From: Cinclus cinclus
Taxonomy: Eukaryota > Chordata > Aves > Passeriformes > Cinclidae
Length of the DNA: 64,000 nucleotides
NCBI RefSeq assembly: GCF_963662255.1
Contig: NC_085047.1
Location: 91,508,259 to 91,572,258, forward strand
Reading direction: 5' to 3'
Under the pieces are notes generated by a model, which was not told the origin of the DNA, did not search any database, and saw only the letters and a list, made by a program, of their open reading frames with translations. Below are positions 48,210-59,300 of this stretch, one piece after another (the stretch's first letter is position 1; each line of letters begins with the position of its first letter). A program made the translations under genes and the position numbers.

Positions 48210-49822
48210 TAAAATTTTTAATGCATCAATTTTATTTATTAGATATTTTATTTTTGTGTGTTTTTCTTATTTTCAGGCTGTGAGAATTATACCTGGAAGT
48301 GGAGGGAAAAGAACATTTTTGACACTTGGCATGTATTATTTAGAAAGTATTGTTTTTGTTTTACTACACAAGTACAAAGGAGCACTAAGCTACTTACATA
48401 CCTCCATCGTTGTATGCTGGGTACACTGGTTCTTGGAACTTCCCTTTTAACCTTTATTTTATTTTGCTGCTACTTTCTATTTGGAAAGGCAAAAATTAAT
48501 TCAAACTTTTTTTTTTTTTTTGGAGAGGTACACACAGTATATCTACATATAGGAATTATATACAAATGTAAGCATCTATTCTGCTTTCAAACATTACATT
48601 AATGTCATATAATTATTGCATTAGGTGTCTGGTAACAAAATTGTTTTCTAATGTGAATGGAAGTGTTTCAACTGGGACTATTTCAATACTAAAAGGGATT
48701 ATTTTCTCAATATCTTCTTCCTGAGGTATTGCAATCATATCTCTCCCCTAGTCCCCATCTCATCTGCAAAAAAGATTATCTGTCATTTGCAAGAAAATAA
48801 ACTGCTTTCTCAGCATTCAACATAGATGCAACTGTTTCTGTTCAGTTTAATGCATAGACATGAAGTTCTAGGTATTTCCATGTGTTTTAATCAACACTGA
48901 GTTTTAAGTAAAGTTATTAGAAACTTGCTGTTTTCTTGATATTTTACGTATATGCTGGATTTTGTGCATGAGTACCTTTTTAAGCATAAATTGTGGTAAA
49001 CAGAGGTCTGGGTGTACATACATTTTCCTTTTTCTGTTTTGCTTGATCTGTGGATCTTCAAGCAATAATGCTTTTTCAGAAGAAAGAAAACTTGAAAGGA
49101 GTGCTTGAGATAATTTTTCAAGATTTCTACCATCTCTATTGAGATATAGAGCTTAAAGAAGAACAGGAGAAACTTTTCATTCTTGACATACATTGCTGCT
49201 CTGTTTTTGTTCTTGAAATGCTTCCCTGCAAGCGTCTTTGGAGAGTGTTTTCCTGAATATAGCAGAAACAAAGTGGATTGTTGTGGGTTTGGATAAGATG
49301 CCCTTTTCAGATTTTAGTTATTTTGTTTCTGTACTCAAGTCTTTCAGCATGCTCCCTGAAGTCAAATGCTCTGGCATTGAAAGCTCAGCTGCTCTTATTG
49401 GATTTATTTTTGGAGGTAGGCTTCTGTTTGCTTATTTGTTTTCTGAAACAGTTTGAGAAATTGTTCTCATGCCATCTTGGTCAACTATGTTTCTGCTAGA
49501 AAACAGCAGGATAAATTTGCTAGTGCATTACAAAGTCTTCCTTAATGCATTCAGAGTGGCAGATCTGTGTGTGCTCGTGACCCAATATTTGGCAGCACAA
49601 GAGCAGAAAATTTTTGCAAAAGGTAGATGTAATACCTTGCTGTCATGCGTTCTTTGCTTTTCAGAAAGTTGTATCTGGGGAAATGTGTTAGAAGCAAAGA
49701 TAACACAATGGGGCAAGCATCTAAATTCAATTAAAAATCCTAGATGCTTCAAAAAAAATCAATGGCAAAACCTTAAGGAAATGTATGTATATATTTGTTT
49801 ATTCCTAGAAGCATTTAAAAGG

Positions 49823-49864
49823 TTTTTTTTTGTTGTTTTTTTTTTTTTTTTTTTTTTTTTTTTT
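49823..49864. repeat. long T tract
   Basis: Nine T, then GTTG, then a run of twenty-nine T. This is the longest homopolymer in the window. It could be the reversed poly(A) tail of a retrocopy, but the sequence after it resembles no known transcript and no flanking duplication is apparent. A slippage-expanded tract is the simpler reading. Confidence 0.9.
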
Positions 49865-50840
49865 GTTCTTACCAGTTATGCTTCCAGAGCCTTCCTTGCC
49901 ATATGTGCACAAGAGCCCTTTTTACTTGCTTTCCTTTTATTGTCAGTGTTTTAGCAGGGCAGGAATATGGAACAGTGGAAAGAACAAAGAAGATTAATAC
50001 AATTTTGAGTTTTTTCCTTCATTTTTTCCAACTTGTTGCATTCCCTGTGCCTGGCTCAAGCTAAGCTATCTGTGCTGCTCTGGTGGTCTATGTTTGAACT
50101 GTAGCAACCCTGTAGTAATTCTATGAGGAGAATGAGGAGAAGCTAGCAAGCCAGTGACATATTCAGAATCAGTCCATTTTTTAAGACTTGTCTAAAATAC
50201 CTAATGTTAACTTTTCTGTAGCTAAAATCAGCTTTGCTAGGTTTAAGTACTTAGAATTGAGTTCGGCACACAGTTAAATTAGGACCCATGTCCATTAGAA
50301 GTGCAGGGATAGAGGGAAAGGCTATTGGCAACTTGAACAGATTATTCTGCTGCTGTGGCTCCAAATGGAAGCCTTATGCTCCAAAACAAAGTGCTTGTGT
50401 AGTCTAAATTTTCAGGGTCTTGGACATCTTAAGAAACATTCCATTTCTTCTTAGTGGAAGTGGAAAACTGAAAATTTTGAAGGCGAGTATGTTGACCTTT
50501 CATCTGCAAGCCCTCTCCAAGTTCTCTAGTGTACAGGTACTTCACACACATGAAGAGGGGAGGAAAAAAAAGGGAGTTGACTTTTGAAAATGCAATTGAT
50601 GAAGATGTCTCTTCTACACAGATGGGTTAAGTGGTTAAATTCTTGCCTGAAATAATGATCTTATCAGCTCTGTTTTTTGAGAAAATGGAAATGGTGCATG
50701 ACTGTATCATGTATTCAGGGCTTTTGTTTTGTTTTTCTTTTTCTTCATTTTGCTGGTAGCAAATCCAAAAAAATACTGATCAAATTGTTCAGCTTCATTG
50801 TGGATGGCAAAACAGTGCCACAGAGGGAACTTTTTTGTCT

Positions 50841-50984
50841 TGGAGGAATCTAAAGAACAACTGAAGCTCTAACAGAGTGTGTTTGTTGACTTAAAATGTC
50901 CGGCTAGAGAGCTGAGTCTTTAGCTGTGCTTGAAAGCTTGATAATTTTTTCTTTCTCAACTGGTCATTGCTGGAGGAATCTAAA
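50841..50984. repeat. 14-bp direct repeat at 130-bp spacing
   Basis: TGGAGGAATCTAAA occurs at 50,841-50,854 and 50,971-50,984. The flanks are not similar, so this may be coincidence rather than a duplicated segment. Confidence 0.5.
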
Positions 50985-53618
50985 CAGCCATTGGCTGCTG
51001 CTGGTGTTGGGAATAAACAGTATTTTTTTGGTAAGGTACTCAAGTCAGTAACATGATTAATATATTGAGTTGGTTAATTAATCCCTTGTTCTAGTCTCAG
51101 TGGTTTTTCAGGGTATTTTTCATTTTGAAGAAAGAAATTAACTGTAAAATGTCTTCTCTATCTTCCCTCTGTGCACTTTCTAGCATTGTGATGGTGGTGA
51201 TAGCCATTTTCTAGTTAAGCTAAATGGTATCTTTCTTCACACTGAATTTAGGCTTCAATGTTGTGGGCTTTCCTATTGTAACTCTTTCAAGAAAGAACTG
51301 AGTTTTCAAAAATGTGGTTCTTACGGAGTACGTGGTGTAGCTATTACCTTTAAATGCTTGAGTGAATATTGTGCCCATCAAAAAAAAAAAAAGGAAATCA
51401 AGATGGAAAATAGAGATTTGGTTCCATGTGATGCATTAATCTTGTAGTAGGAAGTGGAAGAGTGAAGAAAAAGGGAAGCTGTGTTACTGTTTTGGTTTGA
51501 TTTTGAGCTTGAAAAGTTTTGTGTTTCTCTTGGAAGAACCGTGAGAACAGTGTGCCAGCCCTGGAGGAAGACTTCCTTATCAGTCTGCTATTGAAACGCT
51601 TCCTGTTGACACTGTCTCACTGGGGAACTGTACCCAGTTTTCCAGGAAAGAGGCTGGTCTCATGTGACTTTAATGGAGGAAAATTAATAGGAATTTGCTT
51701 GGGGGGAGAAGACAGACTTGGAAGCCTCAGCCTGCGTGAGAGTAGTGCATTTGATTTGTAACTTGCTTGAACTCAGACCAGCAAGAATGAAACTTGGAGG
51801 TTTAATATGGCAGGATAGACTTCAGTGCAGAATGAACAAGCTACCAATAATCCTCAATATATTTTTTTTTCTAGAGTTGCTGCAGTTAAACTATTGCTAA
51901 CACTTCAGTTTAGTTTAGCACCACACTGAGTGTGCCAACAGATGTTCCAGTCGCACCTTCAAATTACAGTGGAGACAACTTTTTTTAAATGCAGTGTCTC
52001 ACAACTCTGAAGGAAGTGGGAAGAATGCTGTCAAGTTGTATCAGCTGAGCTGAGAGAACAAATTTATTTAAAACTCTGAAGTGAGGCATTACTGTCTGAA
52101 GCAACAGTTTCAAGTCTCTTTTTAGTGCCTCTGTATATGCTTCGTAGTTAGCTTTAGAAAACATATATACATAGTCACCTGTGTACAAGCCATTTGTGAG
52201 AAATGTGGTTGTGTGATGTTTCCAAGGGCATGCCATGAGTCAGTCAGCAAAACTCTGTGAACAGTGTGCCAGAAAGAGATGCCAGGCAGGAGGACACTGA
52301 GTCCTGTGTCATTTTATGCCTTTCCTTGATAGCTGAGGGTGCAGGTTGTCTCAGCATCTCTTTGCTATGCATCTTCAGTATTTACAGGCGTGTGCCTCAG
52401 GTTGCTGTGGAACAAATCTGCCAAAAGGAAGAAGTCTTGTCTTTACCGAAGGTAGGGTTGAAACAAGCAAGGTGATTCTCTTAGCAATATAAAGCTATTT
52501 GGGAGCTGGAGACTGGGAAACAATGTGTCTAGGAAAGTGCACTTAAGCTGAGCTGAGTTTGGATAGAAAGTTGTATTTGTTCCCATCATTTAGGGTTTCC
52601 TCCTGTACTGGCAAACAAGCCTGTATTCCCTTGGTCTGTGCAGTTTTAGTTTTATTCCTTGTATTTTTATGAGGAGAGAATGATCGAGTACCCATGCTAT
52701 GTGCTAATAATCCCTGGCTTCTGAAAGAGTGACAGTAAATAAGACCATGAGCATTGCAGACTTACATTTAGGTCAGAGTTTTGTCTTTAGAATTAAATCA
52801 CTCATCCACATAGTGATACTTTAGCAAAATGATGAGGGGCATTGTCCGGTTTCCTGTTGGAGAGTTTTGATTTTTATCAGTCGGCCAAGGGAATTTAGTG
52901 CTCAGCTTTGGTAAATGGATATGTAGAGGGGAAAACTGTGGTTTTGTTCTTGTTTCATATGCTTGGGTTTGGTAGTCTCTTGGTTACCCTGAGTTCCTTA
53001 GTCCTGTCCTTTCTGTTGTTGTTAATTATACACACTTACTTCTTGCTGTAGTTTTATTGTGAAGAATATTCATGACTTGCTTAGTACCTTTGTGGAAGGA
53101 CCTTAGGCAGCTTCACAAGTGCCATTTATTCCATCAGAGTGCTTTGAAGTCCAGTGTGTGATCTAAGGCTGTTGGCTGTAACTAAAGCGACTGTTTTCCA
53201 TCTCCACATCTGCACAGCTCCTTTGCTGTGTTCCCCTAATGGCTTTAGGATAAATCAATGGGCTGTTGAGAAGGTTGATTGCTGTTGGTGTGTGGTGTTC
53301 TTGATATCTTAGGGGAGCATTGATCAAAACCTAAACATTGTATGGAAGGAGATAGTCTGCATCCAAATACATGTCAATAAATTGGATGGAGCAGACAGTT
53401 GAGTTCTTTGCTGAACTCTAAACCTTGTGACTGTCAGGACCTGCTGAACTTAAAGCAGGAGACTGCTGCAAAGTTTAACAGAGACTTCACATCTGAGTAG
53501 GAAAATATAATACTTTGCTTTAGCCATGTTGCTGACACTGCATTAGTTGACAGGTGACTAATTCATGGATAACATTTTAATAATTTTTCTGTTGTTTTTT
53601 TTTTTTTCTTGTCTTTAG

Positions 53619-53736
53619 GTGAAGCCAAAAATCTTCCTACATATCCGGGGCCAAACAAGATGAGGGATTGCTACTGTACTGTAAACCTGGACCAGGAGGA
53701 GGTTTTCAGGACCAAAATAGTGGAGAAGTCATTATG
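53619..53736 (+). CDS. RASA3: RASA3 coding exon 2: start of the C2A domain
   Basis: The exon is 118 nt. It completes Gly19 and encodes residues 20-57 plus two bases (TG) of codon 58, which is Cys in mammals. The translation opens [19 protein letters not shown] and includes [18 protein letters not shown], the loop 1 and following strands of the C2A domain. Compared with mammalian RASA3 from memory, Thr26 and Asn31 (both Ser) differ and the rest is identical. In the loop where Ca2+-binding C2 domains carry the first Asp of the KD...SDPY motif, this sequence has Pro; only Asp35 is kept. This agrees with reports that RASA3 C2 domains do not need Ca2+. The acceptor has a long T-rich tract; the donor TG|GTAACA lacks the usual +5 G and may be weak. 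The exon joins exon 1 in frame and exits in phase 2. Confidence 0.96.
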
Positions 53737-54347
53737 GTAACACATACATATATAAATGTTCTGTTAAATCTTCTAATTCTCTGCTTACTAGGTTTGTTTA
53801 ATCTTCCAAAGACACTTTCTCGAGGGGAGAAGAGAGGATGAATAGGATTCTTCTCTTTTCTTTTTTAAAACACTAGTGGTAAAAATGGTAATGTTGTGAT
53901 ACCTGTCTGTATTTATGGGAAAATGCCTTCACCAAGGCAACCCATATTAATTTTTTCCTGATCAATGTACCACCCATGCTCCTTTCTTTCTGCAATATTT
54001 GTTTTGTACTTCCCTAAGCTTCTGAAATCTCAATTTAGAGAAAGTGCACTAAACTCCATTTTGCATTTTTCTAGGGTCAGAATTTTGCATTGGTCTGGCT
54101 GCCCTAGGGAGTTAGGAATTTTTTTTTTTTCCTGTCATGAGGCTGTAACTGAAAGCAAAGGTTTGAACATAAGATGCCTGTCAGATTATCTTGGACAATT
54201 CATATGAGAATGCAGAGGTCAAATGTAGAATGAAAGAGAATGAGAAGCATTTAGCAAAGTTAAAATGCTTTCTTCTGGAAATCTTTAGACATCAAAAAAG
54301 TAAAGGGAAATAGACTGGGCACATATGTGTATTCTGGTAAGCAAAGC

Positions 54348-54363
54348 TTTTTTTTTTTTTTTT
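54348..54363. repeat. T homopolymer
   Basis: A run of sixteen T about 600 bp into intron 2. Confidence 0.9.
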
Positions 54364-54797
54364 AGTGGAGAGGAAAGAAGCAGCAAGGAACAATCAAGTT
54401 TATAACGTTTATCTTAAGAGATAACTCTCACCCTTTTCCCAATTTGAGTAATGTGTTAGGAATTTGCTATTTGTCTTGTTATTGCAAATAATGTGCTTCA
54501 GGAAGTATGTCTAGACCTCACTCCCAACCACTCAGAAGTACCTGACACATTCAGGAATGTGAGTGGGATTTATTCCTGTAAGTCTCTTTATATGTTCTTT
54601 CACATTTAATTTTTGTCATCTTTAAGTGTTTTTGAGTGATGATGCTAATGCTTTTCTATTTGTATACAAACAAAAACCAAAAATTGGTCTGTATGCCTTC
54701 TTCCTCACCCCTGTAGCTGACATGTAGTGTTCCTAAACCTAATATCCCTGAACCAGTTGCTTCTTTAAAAGTGATTTTGTAAGTCATATACATTTTT

Positions 54798-54831
54798 TTT
54801 GTTGTTGTTTTGGGATTTTTATTTTTTTTTT
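54798..54831. repeat. T-rich tract with (TTG)n
   Basis: Two T runs flank GTTGTTGTTTTGGG; simple low-complexity sequence shortly upstream of the CR1 fragment. Confidence 0.7.
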
Positions 54832-54890
54832 CTGGATGATCATTAGTGCTTCACAGGAAAATGGAAGATGGGAAGTGAGGATGTGAGAAC

Positions 54891-54968
54891 TGAGCAATGA
54901 TCAGAGGTCTGGAAAACATAACCCGTGAGGAAAGGTTAAAATATTGTAATTGTTTAGCCTAGAGAAGA
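54891..54968 (+). mobile_element. CR1 LINE fragment (internal 3' region)
   Basis: GAGCAATGATCAGAGGTCTG, CCCGTGAGGAAAGGTTAAAA and TGTTTAGCCTAGAGAAGA follow the well-known CR1 3' UTR-proximal phrase (consensus from memory, 'ATGAGGAAAGGCTGAG...TTCAGCCTGGAGAAGAG') in the forward direction. The similarity stops abruptly at an A-rich tract that begins at 54,969. The copy is diverged. Confidence 0.8.
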
Positions 54969-55092
54969 CATAAATATGTAAATAAAAAATAAACAAACAA
55001 AGACAAAAAAACAACCAAACAAAACCAAAAACAACAAAAAAGAAAAAAACCCAGCAAACTAGCTCCCCGCCCCCCCCCCAAAAAAAAAAAAA
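54969..55092. repeat. A-rich low-complexity tract with C10-A13 junction
   Basis: About 100 bp of AAAC/AAAAC-type units lead to a run of ten C directly joined to a run of thirteen A. It interrupts or abuts the CR1 fragment and is likely an expanded simple repeat within or next to it. The homopolymer junction is also a likely sequencing-error spot. Confidence 0.85.
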
Positions 55093-55300
55093 GAGTGAGG
55101 GAACTTGTCTGTGTGTCCAGTATGGATATTGCGAGTAATAAATAACTCAAATTGCAGTGGGGAAGGAAGTTGAGGTTAACTGTGAAGAAAAATCTCTGTT
55201 AAAGGTACTGGAGCAATTTTGTTGGTTTTTGTGTTTATTGCTGATGGCTTTTAATAGGTTCTCTCTGATCAGTCTCAACTAAATAATAAGGATACTCCAG

Positions 55301-55367
55301 CTTTAAAGCAGTGGTGGGACCAGATGGCCTCTCAGAATCCCGTTATGGACCTATTTTCTTTGATCTA
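55301..55367 (+). mobile_element. possible degraded CR1 3' tail
   Basis: GTGGTGGGACCAGATGGCCT followed by CTCAGAATCCCG, and ending in TTTCTTTGATCT, parallels the CR1 ending 'GGTTGGACTAGATGGCCTC...GATTCT'. It is in the same orientation as the fragment at 54,891 and at a plausible distance, so the two may be parts of one old insertion of about 480 bp. Confidence 0.45.
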
Positions 55368-56362
55368 AGGCTTGACTGAAGATGGTCTCCTCGGTCATTC
55401 TTTCTTCTCCTAGTGAATTCCTGTCTTCAGTGGGAGTCTACCTTCTCCCTGTGTGAGCTTCTGTTTTCAAATACTGTTTTTGGAAAACTTGCTGCTTTAC
55501 AGTCTCTGAATATCCACTTATAGACATTGATATCAACTCAGTTTTGCATTTAGCTGTATAAGTGTTTCCCTATCTTTTATTTTTCTGGTGTATAAAATAA
55601 AAAGCAGACAAAAATCTTAAATACATGGGCGGTAGTCCAGGGATGTCTTCCCAATCTGTAGGTAGGAATTCCTCTTACTTCTTGAGGTACACTCAAACAG
55701 CTACTTTAACTTTCATGACTGTGTTTACATATTTTAAAACAAATGTGTACATAGACTTCCAGAAGAAGTTGTTTTTCAAATTATACCAAACCCTACTGCA
55801 GTTGCCTATAGTTTTTTGTAGGATTCTGGGATGAGGAGCCAGTCATGCTGTTCCATTCTTTAGTGCTTGTTTGCAGATTGACTTAACCCACTGAGTGAGT
55901 TATTGGGCAGGTGAGGTTTATGTGCCCTATGGGCCATGTAATTTCTGTGCAGCAGAGAAATTCCTGCTGTCATGTACAGCATTACTTTGGCAGGCACGTG
56001 CCAACTTAATGTGAAGCTGGGCCAATGCTTGGCTAAATTAATTGAGTCCTACCTGAAATGCTGTGTGGCTGGCATTGGAGTGGGTGACGCAGTTCTCCCC
56101 TACAGTTTGAAGGGGAGAGCACTGGCTCTGATCTCTTGTTCATACTTGTTTTCTACTTCTTATCACTTCATGTCTGGCATCGGTCTGGTCTCTATAAAGT
56201 TATGAGAATTGCTTGTATTTTTACTAATGCTGTAATTTTGCCAGTAAGTACAAATTACTTATTTGAGCAATAAGCTCAAAAATATTTTTTGCAGTCTATA
56301 GAAAACAAGATGCTTTGTTTGAAAATCTGAATCATGAGGATATGCACATGCATATCGTCATA

Positions 56363-56398
56363 ATATGCAGCCCTATATGCAGGGCATATGCAGCCCTA
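56363..56398. repeat. ATATGCAGCCCTA direct repeat with hairpin
   Basis: ATATGCAGCCCTA occurs at 56,363-56,375 and 56,386-56,398. Between them GCCCT and AGGGC form a 5-bp stem. More ATGCA/CATATG units lie just upstream (56,341-56,356), so the 60 bp is a small cluster of self-complementary ATGC words. Confidence 0.75.
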
Positions 56399-59300
56399 GC
56401 ACTACTGATTCTGGAATGATGTCTTGTTCAGATTTATCCTGGAGAAGCCCATCTTTTGCAGCATTTCTGAATGGCTTTTTTCTTCACCTGCAGGGAAAGG
56501 CTTGTAATGATACAATGTCTTGTGTAGTTGGGAATTACTTCCCTTCCCCCCCTCCACCTCTTTTTTCTCAATTGAGCTTCTTTAGACTTATACTAAGCAT
56601 TGCATAAATGTATATTTTTCCATGCAGGCCTTCTGGTGTAAAGCTTAAATAGAACTGGCAGATGGAAAAAAGGAAGCGGTTATCTTTCCTTCCCAGAGGG
56701 ACTTGGATGAATCTCCAATTCTGGCTTGCTTGGAATATCTGTTATAGAACCTTCAGGCTCTGACTCATCATCTCCTCTTTTATGCTGGGACAGTGTAAGA
56801 AGTTGCCTCCCTGAGCTTTATCCTAATCTTCAGCAACATGTTTTGTTTTTTTATTAGACTATGGCAGAGGCATGAGAAGACAGCTGAGAGCAGTAATGTT
56901 TTAAGTCAACAATGCACAAATCCTTCAGAACTCAAAAGAATTGAACCAGCACATCCAGTCAAGTGCCCTTACCAGTGCTCTGAAGATAATCTCTATGAGC
57001 TTGATGCCCTTTATGCAAATTTGTGTCTCAAAGACTGAGAGGAGCCAGCATGGTGAATTTTACCTCCTCTGTTCAGCAGTCAGGTGTGGGGCTTGTAAAT
57101 TACAGTAGGGAACTTAAATAATTCCTGCCATCCAGCCTCTTATCTGCTGTTAAAGTGGATGGTGGGCACTGGTGCCTTGTGCTGGAAGATTTTGAGGGCT
57201 GCTACAATAAACTTAGTAGTGTCTGGCTGAAACAAGTCTAGGGTTGGTTGCCACCAAGGCAGGCCTTCCTACAAAACCATAGAGCAACGTGGAAATGCTG
57301 TTTATATAGGTAGTTCAGAATCATCCCACTTCTCTGGGGGTCTTCGGGTAAGAATAGTGAGTGTGTGAATTGGTCAGACTGAGGTCTCAAATCCAGGTTC
57401 TCAGGGAGAGAATCTTGAACTCTTCAAGCAGCACTGTTGTTATAAACTTGGCACAAGCTTTTACTAAATTCTAAGAAGGTCACATGCAAGTCATAAGATA
57501 TGAGGGAGAGGTCAGTTAGAGCCAGGATTTAATATGCTTCTCTGTTTCGTATTTGTCATTCAATATTTATATTACTGTCATCTACAAAGATGCTGAATAG
57601 ATTTGGATCCATTCCATATAACCTAGCAAAGATGCACATGAAGAGACTCATGTATTTATGTCCTAAGGAGCATGTTAGAAAGACTGTTTTTTTTTAAATG
57701 CAGAGATATACAAATTTTCTTTAATTCTGAGCTGCAAATAAGCAGCCTGACAAGAATTTTGCCTGTTAATTACCTTTGCTCAATAAACTACTCATCTTCT
57801 CCCATTAGTAGCTTTCCCTACTTCAGGCTCCACCATCCAGGAGTGTTTCCTAGCTGCAGATATTTCCTGGGGATGAACTTTCTTGGACTGTTGTTGTTAA
57901 GACTGACTTTGCCTTTGCAGTTTGAATCAAATGTGCCCATTCACTTAAAGGGCAGTGTCAGCTGCAACAGGAAATCAAGGCTGCTTCTCAAATCATAGGT
58001 GAAGAATGGAAGGAATGTGACATCTCTAAATTTGTTTCAAGGATATGAATAAAGGGAAAATCTGTTGTACGCTAAGAATCAAATGTCTGACAGTGTGTGC
58101 TTTAGAGAGGTGAGCCAAGCATCTTGAGTCTGTGATTTAGTTCACCACTATTTCACTGAGGAATTTTTCACGTGCTAAACATAGTGATCAAAGCCTGAAT
58201 GAAACAGCAAATGAAGCCATGGGCACTTTTCCCACTTTCCCACCCTGGACTTCTTCTATTTTTATTTTTTTTTACTAGTATTTAGTGAACATAACAATGA
58301 GAACTACGAGTCTGCAGTGTGCTTGTGACTGCATATTGAAATGTGCTATAAATTGGTAGTTAAGGTGATGTTCTCTTTAAGTGGTTGCTCTGTATTTTTT
58401 AGAATTAGATCAGGTAACAAATTCAGCCAGTAGCTCTCAGAACTTTAAGTTATTCTACTGCCATATTTAATGTTATTTTCTAATTCTTGGTTTGCTTAAA
58501 TCCTTTTTCCCCATGTGTTTGGAGTTTATGGCTGTATAGCTAAACCTCTCATGTTCTGATAACATCTTGGATGCAGGCCACTTCTCAAATTTTAAACACA
58601 AAGTTGTTTCCCTTAGTTGGAGTGTTGCCAAAATTAGCTGTTGCATCTGAGTTAGCTCCATTAGCTGTTTCTACATTCTTCCTTTGCCAGCTCACCTCCT
58701 TGAAATAACAGCTTTCCCCAGGCCAGAGGCCTTGAGGTGGATGTTGTAGTGTGTTCTGCAGCTTCGCTCCTGCATGTTCCCAGAATCTGCCATCTTCTGT
58801 ATGTGACAGCACCCAACCATGGCTTAAATTCATGACAATAAATTTCAGTTGTGGAACACCCCAAGCATCTAAGGGAAAGGTTTAATATTGGTAGGGGTAA
58901 AACTCCAGCCTGGTCAGGGATATTATTGAAGGCAAGGAGTGCATGACTATGCAGGGAAGTAATATAGCTGGGAAGAGAGCCAGTATGGGAAGCAAGACTT
59001 AATGGAAGAAGGAGAATGAAGTGAACCTTGAGACCCAAGGCAGGGTTTATGAATGAGAGTGTTTATCTATAGGAAAAGCCACCCGCGTGAGTTACAATTG
59101 GTGGTGTTGCAGGCTGCTTTGAGTGATTAAAAAAAAAGTAAATGCAGCTGTAATGTGACTTCTGCTGTTTGTGTGTGTCATCTTACAGAATATTTTGGGA
59201 GGTGACCAGGGTCCAAAAGGCTGCTGCTTCAATTTATCATAATCCTCGTAAGCCTCATTGAGCCAAACCAGCAACTGTCAAGTGAAGTTGATAACTATAG

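Larger units (their letters stand above)
18004..53618 (+). other. RASA3: RASA3 intron 1
   Basis: The intron has a GT donor at 18,004 and an AG acceptor at 53,617-53,618, preceded by a long T-rich pyrimidine tract (about 53,587-53,616). The + strand is visibly rich in T and G over long stretches, as expected for DNA transcribed from the + strand in the germline. No exon of another gene was recognised within it on either strand. Repeats, CpG-rich peaks and structured sequences inside it are listed individually; stretches between them hold nothing I can name. Confidence 0.92.

Noticed and set aside
49469..49954. 161-codon open frame
   Set aside because: Its length depends on reading a 29-T tract as poly-Phe. 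The rest shows no family resemblance.
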